NCBI GenBank assembly: GCA_964432205.1
Contig: CAYSMK010000015.1
Span: 1 to 64,000, forward strand
Origin: Geomobilibacter sp964432205
GTDB lineage: Bacteria; Desulfobacterota; Desulfuromonadia; Geobacterales; DSM-12255
Direction: 5' to 3'
DNA: 64,000 bases
Every line of letters begins with the position of its first letter. Position 1 is the first letter of the stretch. The notes under the pieces were generated by a model that was not told where the DNA came from, did no database searches, and worked only from the letters and a program-made list of their open reading frames with translations. Shown piece by piece: positions 9,031 through 17,613 of the stretch. The translations under genes were made by a program, and so were the position numbers.

Positions 9031-10221
9031 ATGGACGAACTGCTCTCAACCGAAAGACCGTTGATCCTTCTGGTCGATGACCGGCCCGAAAACCTGGCGT
9101 CTTTGGAAGGGATACTTGAGGAGCTCGATCTGGAGATGGTCCGGGCGCTCTCCGGGAACGAGGCTCTCCGTCTTTCGCTGAAGCACGATTTCGCACTCGT
9201 CCTGCTGGATGTCCAGATGCCCGGCATGGACGGCTTCGAGACCGCCGAGCTGATGCGCTCCAACCCGAAGACCAGACATCTCCCGATAATCTTCGTAACC
9301 GCGGGGATGAAGGAGCTCCAGTACCAGTTCAAGGGGTATGACGCCGGCGCGGTCGATTATATGACCAAGCCGATCGAACCGGTCATCCTCAGGAGCAAGG
9401 TAACGGTGTTCCGGGATCTCTACCTGCAGCGCAGGGAGCTGGAGGCTCATCGCCAGCACCTGCAGACACTTGTGGATCAAAGAACGTCCCAACTGGTGCG
9501 AGCGGCGCGGGAACTGGAACAGAGGGTCATCGAGCGGACCGTTGAACTGCAACAGGTGAACCGGCAACTGGAGAGCTTTGCCTACTCCGTCTCCCACGAC
9601 CTGCGGGCACCGCTGCGACATATCGACGCATTCAGCCAGATCCTCATGAGCGACTATGCGGACCGGCTCGACGAAGAGGCGCAGGAGGTGTTGCAGCGGA
9701 TTGTTGCCGGGTGCGGACACATGGAGCAGTTGATCGATTCGATCCTGTCCCTGTCTCGAACGGCCCGGCAACCGCTCAACAAGATAACCGTCGATCTGGA
9801 AGGGCTTGCCCGGGAGGCCTATGGCGAGCTGGTGACCCCCGAGGAGCAACAACGGATCGACTTTGTCACAGCACCCATGCCGCCCTGCCTAGCCGACCCG
9901 ATGCTCCTTCGCCAGACCCTGGCAAACCTCATCGGCAACGCGGTCAAATACAGCAGAACGCAGGAGGCGCCCAGGATCGAGGTGGGCTCGTACCTCCGGG
10001 ACGGCACGACGGTCTACTTTGTGCGGGATAACGGCATCGGTTTCGACATGCAGTATGCCGATAAACTGTTCGGAGTCTTCCAGCGGTTGCACAGCCAGAA
10101 AGAGTTCGAAGGTAACGGCGTCGGCTTGGCAATCGCCCAGAATATCGTCCAGCGCCATGGCGGTAAAATCTGGGCCGAAGCAGAGGTCGGCAAGGGGGCT
10201 ACTTTTTTCTTCACGCTATGA
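9031..10221 (+). CDS. Receiver-histidine kinase fusion (REC-HisKA-HATPase)
   Basis: A 396-residue soluble protein. The N-terminal receiver (1-125) has the acidic pair D16/D17 and phospho-acceptor D60 in LLDVQMPGMDG. A coiled coil (130-178) leads to a phytochrome-like HisKA domain with SYSVSHDLRAPLRH-type motif near residue 190, and an HATPase with NAVKYS, DNGIGFD and GVGLA. It has no membrane segment. A ribosome site AAGGAGACAAG precedes the ATG. It follows cheB after about 120 bp containing a likely terminator, so it may be read separately. A soluble kinase whose own receiver is N-terminal is usually an intermediate in a phosphorelay, fed here perhaps by the upstream hybrid kinase. Confidence 0.9.
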   Translation: MDELLSTERPLILLVDDRPENLASLEGILEELDLEMVRALSGNEALRLSLKHDFALVLLDVQMPGMDGFETAELMRSNPKTRHLPIIFVTAGMKELQYQFKGYDAGAVDYMTKPIEPVILRSKVTVFRDLYLQRRELEAHRQHLQTLVDQRTSQLVRAARELEQRVIERTVELQQVNRQLESFAYSVSHDLRAPLRHIDAFSQILMSDYADRLDEEAQEVLQRIVAGCGHMEQLIDSILSLSRTARQPLNKITVDLEGLAREAYGELVTPEEQQRIDFVTAPMPPCLADPMLLRQTLANLIGNAVKYSRTQEAPRIEVGSYLRDGTTVYFVRDNGIGFDMQYADKLFGVFQRLHSQKEFEGNGVGLAIAQNIVQRHGGKIWAEAEVGKGATFFFTL

Positions 10222-10348
10222 TTGTCCGGGCGGGGAAATGAACAAGGCCGCCCTTGCTGCCTGAAGTGATCATTACCTACCGTTTCTTCCCCCCAACCAT
10301 CATGTTCCATGGGCACGTGACCCGTAACCTCGTTTACCTGCACAACCG

Positions 10349-12589
10349 TCACGGCATGACCGTCACCTCTTGCGGACCACTGCCTACGCCTATTGTGGCA
10401 AGCACCGTGTTGCTGACATCATCGATGACCGACACGGTATTGCTGAAGCGATTGGCCACATAGACCCGACCGGTTGCCGGATGCAGTGCCACCCCCCTCG
10501 GACTGGCCCCCACCGCGATGGTGGCAACGACCGCATCGGTAGCGGTGTTGATGACGGAAACCGTGCCGCTGTTGGCGTTGGTCACATAGAGACGGCCGGC
10601 GGCGGAACTCAACGCCATCAGCTGTGGCTGGCTGCCGACAACCACGCTGCCGATCACGTTATTGCCGACGGTTCCGATGACCGTGACACTGCTGCCAAAG
10701 CTGTTGGCCACATAAACCCGGCTGGCCGCGGCATTCACCGTAACGCCGTCCGGTCCCGCCCCCACCGCCACGGTGGCGACTACCGTGTTACCGGTGGTAT
10801 CCAGCACCGACACGGTATTGCTGTTTCTGTTCGTCACATAGGCCCGATTGGCGGTCGGTTGCACCGCTACCCCTTGGGGCCCGCTCCCCACGGCCACGGT
10901 TGCGACAACCGCAGTGGTAACGGTATCGACAACGGAAACGGTCCCGTTGCCGCTGTTAGCCACGTAGACCCGGTTGGCAGCCGGGTTCACCGCCACCCCC
11001 TGCGGCACGGCCCCAACCGCTATGGTGGCAACGACCGTGTTATTGGTGGTGTCAATGACCGAGAGGGTGTTGCTGCCACTGTTGGCCACATAGACCCTGC
11101 CGGCGGCCTGGTTCACCGCTACCCCTGCGGGTACGGCCCCGACCGCTACGGTGGCGACGACCGTGTTGTTCGCGGTGTCGATGACCGAGACGGTTCCACT
11201 GTTGCCGTTGGCCACATAGGCCCGATTGGTCTGGGTGACGGTCAGCGGCGTCGAACCGGAGACACCGGCAGAGGTGGCCGTGATCGTGGTCGAGCCGAAG
11301 GCGTTTGCCGTGACCAGCCCCTTTGACCCGGCATTGTTTCCGACGGAAGCGATGCCCGTATCGGCCGAGCTCCAGGCGGCCGACGCCGTGATATCCTGGC
11401 TGGTGCCGTCAGAAAAACCTCCGGTGGCGACAAACTGCAGCGTGGAACCAAGCCCCACGGTCGGGTTTGCGGGGGTAACGGCTATGGAGGTCAGCGCCTT
11501 CACCGACAGGGTGGTGCTGCCGGAAACACCCAGGGTCGCGGTGATGGTGGCAGAGCCGGTGGCAACGGCCGTGGCCAGCCCCCTTGTGGCCGAGGCATTG
11601 CTGATGGTGGCAACACTGGCCACCGATGAACTCCAGTCAACCAGGGCAGTCAGGTCACGCACCGAGCCGTCGGCAAACGTCCCGGTCGCCGTGAACTGTT
11701 GGGTAGAGCCGACCACGGCACTGGCATTGGCGGGCGTCACGGCAATGGATGCCGGTCCCTGTGCCGACAGGCTGGTCGAGCCGGAAACACCGGCATAGGT
11801 GGCGGTAATGGTGGTGGAACCGACGGCGATGGCCGAAGCGAGGCCGCTGGCGCTGATCGTGGCGACCGTGGTGCTGGCCGAACTCCAGGCAACGAGCGCA
11901 GTGACATCCAGGGTAGTTCCGGTCGACAACGAAGCGGTAGCCGTGAATTGCTGGGTCGCACCGACGGCGACCGTCGGCAGTGCTGGAATTACTGCCAGGG
12001 CTGTCACCGTGGCCGTGGCCAGTGTCGTCGAACCGGAAACACCGGCAAAGGTGGCACCAATGGTCGTCGAACCGGCGGCAACGGCCGTCGCACTCCCATT
12101 GCTACTGATTGTGGCTGCCGCACCGTTCGAGGAACTCCAGGTCGCCAGGGCCGTCAGATCCTGGGTGGCGCTATTGGAGAGCACCCCCGTAGCCCGAAAC
12201 TGCTGGCTGGTGCCAACGATGCTGGTTGGATTGGCCGGAGTTACCGCAATGGCAACCAGTGCTGCCGGGGTCAGGGTGGTGGAACCGGTTATGGTCCCCG
12301 ACGTGGCGGTGATGGTCGTCGAACCGGCGGCAACGGCCGTGGCCAGCCCCTGTGCGCTGACGGTGGCAATCCCGACGTCAGTTGAGCTCCAGGCAACAGA
12401 AGTAGTCAGGTCTTGAAAGGTGTTGTCCGAATATTTCCCCGTGGCCCGGAACTGCACGGTGGTACCGGGAACAACGCTCGTGCCGGCCGGAGAGAGCGTT
12501 ATGGAGACCAGGGTGACGGGAGCAGGCGATGATCCGCCACAACCAACGAGAATCACGGTAAGCAGGCAGGTGAGAAGCAATCTGATCAT
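10349..12589 (-). CDS. Lipoprotein with five Big2 domains and a seven-repeat YVTN beta-propeller
   Basis: A 746-residue exported lipoprotein. The start ATG 12589 has a GGGGGA ribosome site and gives a short signal peptide ending in the lipobox LVGC, with lipidated Cys17. Five bacterial Ig-like (Big2) domains of about 80 residues follow, each with the AVTPANPT...ATG...DLTA...W-S-S pattern. Seven YVTN/YncE-type repeats of exactly 42 residues end the protein (R-[VA]-YV-[AT]-N ... VSVIDT ... VVATVAVG ... P-x-GVAV). Seven repeats would close one seven-bladed propeller. Big2 arrays usually act as rigid stalks at the cell surface, so this looks like a propeller held out on an Ig stalk. Ligand unknown. 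Confidence 0.88.
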   Translation of the reverse strand: MIRLLLTCLLTVILVGCGGSSPAPVTLVSITLSPAGTSVVPGTTVQFRATGKYSDNTFQDLTTSVAWSSTDVGIATVSAQGLATAVAAGSTTITATSGTITGSTTLTPAALVAIAVTPANPTSIVGTSQQFRATGVLSNSATQDLTALATWSSSNGAAATISSNGSATAVAAGSTTIGATFAGVSGSTTLATATVTALAVIPALPTVAVGATQQFTATASLSTGTTLDVTALVAWSSASTTVATISASGLASAIAVGSTTITATYAGVSGSTSLSAQGPASIAVTPANASAVVGSTQQFTATGTFADGSVRDLTALVDWSSSVASVATISNASATRGLATAVATGSATITATLGVSGSTTLSVKALTSIAVTPANPTVGLGSTLQFVATGGFSDGTSQDITASAAWSSADTGIASVGNNAGSKGLVTANAFGSTTITATSAGVSGSTPLTVTQTNRAYVANGNSGTVSVIDTANNTVVATVAVGAVPAGVAVNQAAGRVYVANSGSNTLSVIDTTNNTVVATIAVGAVPQGVAVNPAANRVYVANSGNGTVSVVDTVTTAVVATVAVGSGPQGVAVQPTANRAYVTNRNSNTVSVLDTTGNTVVATVAVGAGPDGVTVNAAASRVYVANSFGSSVTVIGTVGNNVIGSVVVGSQPQLMALSSAAGRLYVTNANSGTVSVINTATDAVVATIAVGASPRGVALHPATGRVYVANRFSNTVSVIDDVSNTVLATIGVGSGPQEVTVMP

Positions 12590-12849
12590 ACTATCGTCCC
12601 CCGGTGAGCTGGCAATAACTGAGACATAGTCACAGCGCCACAAGTATAGCCGATCGGTGCTGAACGTCACCCTGTCGGCACAGATTTTACGCCCGTGGGT
12701 GACATACCGCCATGGCTGTCGGAAATTTTAACAGGGCTGGCCTCTCGGCACGCATAAACAGGACTGGGTTTGTCAGGTTTCTTTACAGAATCGCTTACGT
12801 CGACACCCCCGCACAACACTATGCCCATCCGAATCAACATGTTACGACT

Positions 12850-12866
12850 TTGGCACGCCGTATGCT
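12850..12866 (+). promoter_or_regulatory. Possible sigma-54 (RpoN) promoter
   Basis: The sequence TTGGCACG-CCGT-ATGC has the invariant GG and GC dinucleotides separated by 10 bp and an almost consensus -24 element; the -12 element is ATGC rather than TTGC. It lies 50 bp before the start of the small membrane protein gene at 12916. Confidence 0.5.
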
Positions 12867-12915
12867 GGTTATAAAGCAAAGAGCCCGATCCAGTAAACGC
12901 TCCCCGGGGGCCGTC

Positions 12916-13158
12916 ATGTTACCGATAGCTGCAATGATATACGCATTCTGCCTGGGCGCATTATTCTTCACCCGCTCCCAGTACCTGGCCGGTCTGCTCG
13001 TCTTCCTGACCGTTTCGGTCGGCGGCGTCATCGTCGGGTGCTACCTTGAAGCGCTAGCCAGGGAACTGCTGAAGGAACTCTTCGTCAGGACCAGGGAATC
13101 GCTGTTCGGGGCGCGCAAGCCGGTGCCTGCCACGGCCACATCAAGCAATCGGTCTTGA
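12916..13158 (+). CDS. Small two-helix membrane protein, unknown function
   Basis: An 80-residue protein that I do not recognise. It has two hydrophobic segments (about residues 2-20 and 24-45) followed by a charged amphipathic tail with ELLKELFVRTRESLFG. The frame is open further upstream, but ATG 12916 is preferred because it follows a GGGGG-type ribosome site at 6 bp and lies just downstream of a possible sigma-54 promoter. It stands alone between the divergent Big2/YVTN lipoprotein gene and a strong terminator. Confidence is moderate because the family is unknown and the start rests on context. Confidence 0.5.
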   Translation: MLPIAAMIYAFCLGALFFTRSQYLAGLLVFLTVSVGGVIVGCYLEALARELLKELFVRTRESLFGARKPVPATATSSNRS

Positions 13159-13190
13159 CCCTCCGGTTATCATCACGCTACACAGACCCT

Positions 13191-13229
13191 TAAACAGCAA
13201 AACCCGCATGAAGCGGGTTTTGCTGTTTA
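13191..13229. terminator. Perfect 17-bp bidirectional terminator
   Basis: Two perfectly complementary 17-nt arms (13191-13207 and 13213-13229) flank a 5-nt loop. Each arm is AT-rich outside (TAAACAGCAAAA) and GC-rich at the loop (CCCGC), so it gives a U-rich 3' side on either strand. It lies between convergent genes ending at 13158 and 13258 and can serve both. Confidence 0.85.
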
Positions 13230-13257
13230 ATAAAGGCAACTGGCGCCTGGTCAAAGG

Positions 13258-13632
13258 CTACTCAACGCCCCTGATGTCGGTGACGAAATACTCCGTCTCG
13301 CCAAAGCAGTTGGTCGGCACCCCCTTGTGCTGCTCGTAATGCAGGGTGACCTTTCTGCCAACCGCGGCGTTCAGCTTCTGGGCGATGGCCTCGTCCCGGA
13401 CGCTGAACAGGAACTTTTCCGGTGTTGATCCCGGAACCGGTATCATTTGCAACTCCCCTTCCCAGGTCTTGCACAACCACCCCTTCTTGGAGAACTTCTG
13501 GACGTAGCCGGCCCGCTCGCCGGCAGAATAGCTCCAGGTCAGGACACCCCAGGTATAGCCGGCAAAGAGAACGACCGCCACCAGGACGATGCCGACAACG
13601 CCTCCCAACACCTTCGACATGCTGAATGCCAC
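13258..13632 (-). CDS. Membrane-anchored small protein, conserved but uncharacterised
   Basis: A 124-residue protein with one N-terminal membrane helix (SKVLGGVVGIVLVAVVLFAG) and an extracytoplasmic domain containing WSYSAGERAGYVQKFSKKG and WLCKTWEGEL. I recall similar sequences in proteobacteria, sometimes mislabelled as 6-phosphogluconate dehydrogenase; nothing here supports that enzyme activity. GTG 13632 is chosen because GGGAGG lies 5 bp upstream; the ATG at 13620 is the alternative. Two cysteines in the exported part could pair. It is followed by the perfect bidirectional terminator. The gene upstream on the same strand, also an exported protein, ends about 95 bp away. Confidence 0.7.
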   Translation of the reverse strand: MAFSMSKVLGGVVGIVLVAVVLFAGYTWGVLTWSYSAGERAGYVQKFSKKGWLCKTWEGELQMIPVPGSTPEKFLFSVRDEAIAQKLNAAVGRKVTLHYEQHKGVPTNCFGETEYFVTDIRGVE

Positions 13633-13728
13633 GAATACCTCCCGGTCTTGAAAATGACTGGTGCCGCGCAGCGACAGTAGCACATGGCAGCGGCGGGTTC
13701 AACACCGCAATAATCCGGCAAAAGCCGG

Positions 13729-14220
13729 TCACCAGCCGTCGGCCGGCTTCTCCTTCTCGGGCAGCACCTTCCCCGTGGCCGCATCGACCGTGAAGCTGCC
13801 CAGCCAGTTGAAGCTGTTGGAGTCCCCGTCATCAACGCGATACCGGATCAGAAACCTGAGCAGGTCCCCCTGTGACGGGACAACGTCTTTCAGCACCAAG
13901 TCAAACGGGCTGTCGTAATCCATCCTGATCTGCTGCGGAATGGGGAAGGTGGTCGCATCGGCCAGCAGCTTCCCCTCCCTGTTCAGCAACGAAACGGTCA
14001 GCACCACGTCATCCACGCTGGCATACCGGACATTCTTCAAGAGCCCGTCAATTGCCAGCCCGCGATCAACCTGCACTGTCCGCCAGGCATACTTGAAATC
14101 GAAATTGTCATACCGGTACGGCATGCCGGCCACCGGACTCCCATCGGCGGCATGAACTGTCGGGACCGCCGTCAGTGCGGCCAGCATGACCAGGGTAACA
14201 ATTCTCAGCAGGAATGACAT
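13729..14220 (-). CDS. Exported protein of unknown function
   Basis: A 163-residue protein with a clear signal peptide (MSFLLRIVTLVMLAALTAV, cleavage near VHA-AD). The mature part looks like a single beta-sandwich: it contains GLLKNVRYASVDDVVLTVSLLN and later LRFLIRYRVDD, reminiscent of FxLYD-type domains that describe a gain or loss of stabilising contacts. I do not recognise a named family. ATG 14220 is preferred over the GTG at 14229 because GGAGGTGAGG sits at proper spacing before it. It is probably independent of hisG, which ends with its own terminator at 14275-14312. Confidence 0.65.
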   Translation of the reverse strand: MSFLLRIVTLVMLAALTAVPTVHAADGSPVAGMPYRYDNFDFKYAWRTVQVDRGLAIDGLLKNVRYASVDDVVLTVSLLNREGKLLADATTFPIPQQIRMDYDSPFDLVLKDVVPSQGDLLRFLIRYRVDDGDSNSFNWLGSFTVDAATGKVLPEKEKPADGW

Positions 14221-14274
14221 CGTCCTCACCTCCCTGGTTTATTCTACCGCCGTACACCGGAAATGCCATGAACG

Positions 14275-14312
14275 AAAAAACCGCCAGGTCAGCGTGCTGC
14301 TGGTCCTGGCGG
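14275..14312 (-). terminator. Intrinsic terminator of hisG
   Basis: On the minus strand, the stem CCGCCAGG/CCTGGCGG (14281-14288 with 14305-14312) is followed by six T. It lies about 40 bp after the hisG stop. Confidence 0.75.
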
Positions 14313-14354
14313 CTTGTGCATCGTCCGGTTATCGGGGCGGGCATGCCCTTCAGC

Positions 14355-15230
14355 TCAGATGATCTTGCTCAGCGGGTACTCCACAATCCCCTCGGCGCCG
14401 AGCTTGAGCAGTTCCGGCACGATGCGGCGGACTTCCTTCTCCGGCAGGATACTCTCGATGGAGACCCAGTCGGAGTTGTACAGGTGGGCAACCGTCGGCG
14501 CCTTCTGGCTCGGCAGCACCCTGGTGATCGCCTCCGCCTTGTCGCCGGGCGCGTTCATCTTGAGACCGACCATCCCCTCGGCCGCCAGCGCCGATTGAAG
14601 CAGGGTGGCGATCTGCTGGATCTTGGCCCGCTTCCAGGGGTCTTCCCAGGATGCCTTGTTGGCCACCATCACCGGTACCGAGGTCATCAGGTCGCAGACG
14701 ATCCGCAGGTTGTTGGCCCGGATCGTGGAGCCGGTCTCGGTCACCTCGACGATGGCGTCGCACAGGCCGTCGACCACCTTGGCCTCGGTTGCCCCCCAGG
14801 AAAACTCCACGGTCACCGGGATGTTCCGCTCGGCAAAATAGCGCTTGGTGAAGCCGACCAGTTCGGTGGAGATGGTGGCGCCGTGCAGGTCCTCGGGCTT
14901 CTGCACCTTGGAATCCTGGGCAACGACCAGCACCCAGCGAACCGGACGCCGCGAGACCTTGGAGTAGACCATCTCGCAGACCTCGACCACATCCGAATCG
15001 TTCTCACGTATCCAGTCCCGACCGGCGATCCCCACGTCAATGGTGCCCCGCTCAACGTACTTGCCCATCTCCTGGGGACGGATCAGCTTGCAGTTCATCT
15101 CGTCATCGTCCACGGTGGGAAAGTAACTGCGGGACGAAATCCCCACCTGCCAGCCGGCCTGCTTGAACAGATCGACCGTGGCCTCTTCCAGGCTCCCCTT
15201 GGGGATACCGAACTTGAGTAGATTATCCAT
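14355..15230 (-). CDS. hisG: ATP phosphoribosyltransferase, long form
   Basis: First and committed enzyme of histidine synthesis; it joins ATP and PRPP to phosphoribosyl-ATP. The 291-residue length matches the long (hexameric, self-sufficient) form with a C-terminal ACT-like domain that binds histidine for feedback inhibition. Motifs include FGIPKGSLEEA at the N-terminus, DVGIAGRDWI, the PRPP loop in IVEVTETGSTIRANNL, and the regulatory domain from about residue 210 (MVGLKMNAPG to the end). A hisZ partner is not needed for the long form. The ribosome site AAGAGGT precedes ATG 15230. hisI lies upstream on the same strand with 146 bp between them, so the two could be read together. Confidence 0.96.
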   Translation of the reverse strand: MDNLLKFGIPKGSLEEATVDLFKQAGWQVGISSRSYFPTVDDDEMNCKLIRPQEMGKYVERGTIDVGIAGRDWIRENDSDVVEVCEMVYSKVSRRPVRWVLVVAQDSKVQKPEDLHGATISTELVGFTKRYFAERNIPVTVEFSWGATEAKVVDGLCDAIVEVTETGSTIRANNLRIVCDLMTSVPVMVANKASWEDPWKRAKIQQIATLLQSALAAEGMVGLKMNAPGDKAEAITRVLPSQKAPTVAHLYNSDWVSIESILPEKEVRRIVPELLKLGAEGIVEYPLSKII

Positions 15231-15376
15231 ACTGACCTCTTATGAGTTATTTGTTCCCGACCCGACGAAACCCGAAATGCACCCGCATCAAGGTCCCGGG
15301 ACGCACAGAAAACCTTTTGCAGCGAGAAGTTCTCCGCGTCCTGGCGACTTTTGCGCCTTTGCGTTTGCTCCTGACT

Positions 15377-15757
15377 CTATGACTTCTTGTAGACCTTGTC
15401 CGGGTCGAAGAGGGGGTTTGAGTGCTCGACCCACTGACCGTTCTCCCACTTGACGTAGAAGCAGCTCCGGTTGCCGGTGTGGCAGGCGGCCGGGCCGTTC
15501 TGCTTAACCTTGATGACTACCGAGTCGGCGTCGCAGTCGGTAAGAACCTCGATAACCTCCTGGGTGTTTCCCGACTCCTCACCCTTCATCCAGTACTTGT
15601 TCCGGGTCCGGCTGAAGAACCAGGTCTTGCCGCTCTCCAGGGTCAGGTTGAGGGTCTTCTCGTCCATGAAGGCGACCATCAGCACGTCGCCGGTCGCGTG
15701 ATCCTGGATCACGGCAGGGATCAGGCCGTTCATCTTGCTGAAATCTATCTTGATCAT
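15377..15757 (-). CDS. hisI: Phosphoribosyl-AMP cyclohydrolase
   Basis: Third step of histidine synthesis: opens the purine ring of phosphoribosyl-AMP. The 126-residue single-domain form is separate from HisE. The metal-binding motif DCDADSV and the zinc cysteines in CHTGNRSCFY are all present, as is the N-terminal GLIPAVIQDHATGDVLMVAFMD region. ATG 15757 was chosen over an upstream one because AGAGGA lies 7 bp before it. It shares orientation with hisG. A terminator for the ribosomal protein operon lies just upstream of its leader, so hisI probably has its own promoter in the 60-bp gap. Confidence 0.96.
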   Translation of the reverse strand: MIKIDFSKMNGLIPAVIQDHATGDVLMVAFMDEKTLNLTLESGKTWFFSRTRNKYWMKGEESGNTQEVIEVLTDCDADSVVIKVKQNGPAACHTGNRSCFYVKWENGQWVEHSNPLFDPDKVYKKS

Positions 15758-15818
15758 GAGTGCGTCCTCTTTAGGCGGAACCGTTGCGTTCAAGCGGCTG
15801 CCATGGGTGGGTGCCTAC

Positions 15819-15855
15819 AAAAAAGCCGGCGCGGATACTCTCCACGCCGGCTTTT
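15819..15855 (-). terminator. Intrinsic terminator of the rpsF-rplI operon
   Basis: An 11-bp stem (AAAAGCCGGCG at 15821-15831 with CGCCGGCTTTT at 15845-15855) is followed on the minus strand by a T run, directly after rplI. The symmetry lets it work on both strands. Confidence 0.85.
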
Positions 15856-15872
15856 CCTTCGTGCCGTGCCGT

Positions 15873-16316
15873 TTAGGCGGCGGTGACCGTCACCTTCAGG
15901 GTGGCGCTCACGTCGGGCTGGATCTTCACGGTGGCGGTAAAATCGCCCACGTGCTTGATCGGTTCGGCCAGCACGATCTTTTTCCGGTCGATCTCGAACC
16001 CCTTGGCCTTGAGCAGATCGGCCAGCTCCATGTTGGTAACGGCACCGAACAGCTTCCCTTCCTCGCCGGCCTGGTGGGCGACGCTGAGGGCAAGGGCCTC
16101 GATTTTGGCTGCCAGCTGCTTGGCCTGCTCCAGGGTCTTGCTCCGCTTGTACTCCAGGTGGCGGCGGGCATGTTCCATGGCCTTGGTATTCCGCTCGTTC
16201 GCCTCGATGGCCAGCCCCTTGGGGATCAGGTAGTTGCGGGCGTAGCCGGGGGCCACCTTGACGACTTCGCCAATGTGACCGAGATTTTCCAGATTTTCCT
16301 TGAGAATTACCTTCAT
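15873..16316 (-). CDS. rplI: 50S ribosomal protein L9
   Basis: A 147-residue L9 with the signature MKVILKENLENLGHIGEVV, the glycine-rich GYARNYLIPKGLA segment, a long central helix and the C-terminal 23S rRNA-binding domain. L9 helps hold the reading frame. The open frame continues upstream, but ATG 16316 is the family start and has a ribosome site AGGAGGAATGAC. It is the last gene of rpsF-rpsR-yybS-rplI and is followed by a terminator. Confidence 0.97.
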   Translation of the reverse strand: MKVILKENLENLGHIGEVVKVAPGYARNYLIPKGLAIEANERNTKAMEHARRHLEYKRSKTLEQAKQLAAKIEALALSVAHQAGEEGKLFGAVTNMELADLLKAKGFEIDRKKIVLAEPIKHVGDFTATVKIQPDVSATLKVTVTAA

Positions 16317-16335
16317 GTCATTCCTCCTAGCCTGT

Positions 16336-17280
16336 TTACAGGTTTTCTGGCCGCCGTGGGGTACGGAAATTTCCCCACAGGTCGAATACTCCCAGCACGG
16401 CAACACCGATCAGCAGGTAGGGTTGCAGTGCCAGGAAGAAATAGAGTAGAAACCGCATGGCAGCCGGGACGGTGAAACGCCCCAGCAGGTACTGCACGAT
16501 CGCCATCCCCTGGAGGAGATAGGCGAACAGGGTGACGACCAGGATATTGAGTGCCACCCGGTTGACCGCATCAGCCGGTACCAGGAGGGCAAAGCCGGCC
16601 GCAATCAGAATCCAGACCAGCAGGTCCGGATTCCTGAACTGACGGAAGTCGCCGAATTCCGGCAGGTTCGGCAGACGCGGCCGGAGCCGGTTCACGGCAA
16701 GCACGTTGAGTCCGGCAATGCCGGCCAGACTCACCAGGGCCATGGCCGGAAAGATCCGGGCCACCATCGCCCCCCCCTGCTGCATCGCCTGACGCAGCGT
16801 TGCCAGATCATCTCCCGTGACCCCGCTCTGCTGGTAGAGAGCTATGGTCTGGCTGACGCTCTTTTCGATCCCCTTCACCAGTTGGGTCTGGAGATCGATG
16901 CCGGTTGTCACGCCGTAGACGATGGCCGCCAGCAGCATGGCAACAAAGGTGGCACTCACCGCCAGCGTCAGTGCCCGCCCCACCCCTTTTCCCGACCCGA
17001 GCAGAGGTGGCAGGAGCAGGGAAAGCAGGCCATCCTGAAAAAGATAGATGAGACTGGAGCCAGGGTCAACAACGACGGCCAGGGTGGCCGCGCTGAGCAG
17101 GACGATGCCTGCCCCGAGCTTCGAGCCGTGCTTGACCGCATAGAATATCGCCGGTAACGGAACGAATATTCCGGGCAGCAAGCCGGCCACCGGCACCGAG
17201 AGATAGACGAGAAACAGGGCAAGGGTGCCGCAGCTCCCCTTGCCCAGATCAAGCCATATCCCAGCGCCGGGATGCTTCAT
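16336..17280 (-). CDS. yybS: YybS-like membrane protein (DUF2232)
   Basis: A 314-residue integral membrane protein with about eight hydrophobic segments, matching the DUF2232/YybS family. It may be related to energy-coupling or S-component-like folds, but its substrate is unknown. It sits between rpsR and rplI, an arrangement I associate with Geobacter and with Bacillus-type genomes where yybS neighbours rplI. ATG 17280 follows GGTGGG; a GTG at 17289 overlapping the rpsR stop is the alternative. Placement inside a ribosomal protein operon suggests growth-linked expression. Confidence 0.85.
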   Translation of the reverse strand: MKHPGAGIWLDLGKGSCGTLALFLVYLSVPVAGLLPGIFVPLPAIFYAVKHGSKLGAGIVLLSAATLAVVVDPGSSLIYLFQDGLLSLLLPPLLGSGKGVGRALTLAVSATFVAMLLAAIVYGVTTGIDLQTQLVKGIEKSVSQTIALYQQSGVTGDDLATLRQAMQQGGAMVARIFPAMALVSLAGIAGLNVLAVNRLRPRLPNLPEFGDFRQFRNPDLLVWILIAAGFALLVPADAVNRVALNILVVTLFAYLLQGMAIVQYLLGRFTVPAAMRFLLYFFLALQPYLLIGVAVLGVFDLWGNFRTPRRPENL

Positions 17281-17292
17281 CAGACCCACCGG

Positions 17293-17598
17293 TTAGGGCA
17301 TGACGTGGGCGCTGGCAATCGGCAGCAACGCGATATTGCGAGCCCGCTTGATCGCCTCGGTGATCTCCCGCTGGTGGGCGGAGCAGTTGCCGGAGATACG
17401 GCGCGGCACGATCTTGCCCCGCTCGGTGATAAAATAGCGGAGGGTCCGGGGATCCTTGTAATCGATGGTCGCCTGCTTATCGGCGCAGAAACGGCATACT
17501 TTCCGCCGCTGGAACGGTCTCTTCTTCCGGGGGCCTGACGGGCGCTGGCCAGCCGGTCTTTCCGGTCTTTCGGGTCTTTCGGTTCTCTCTTCACTCAT
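17293..17598 (-). CDS. rpsR: 30S ribosomal protein S18
   Basis: A 101-residue S18 with an unusually long, basic, Arg/Pro-rich N-terminal extension (about 30 residues) before the conserved core. The core has the CxxC-type VCRFCADKQ, YKDPRTLRYFITERGKI and the GNCSAHQREITEAIKRAR signature. S18 binds S6 on the platform of the 30S subunit, and the two genes are adjacent here. The extension is low-complexity, and such tails are common in this genus. Confidence 0.97.
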   Translation of the reverse strand: MSEERTERPERPERPAGQRPSGPRKKRPFQRRKVCRFCADKQATIDYKDPRTLRYFITERGKIVPRRISGNCSAHQREITEAIKRARNIALLPIASAHVMP

Positions 17599-17613
17599 GA
17601 CTGGTCACCTCCC

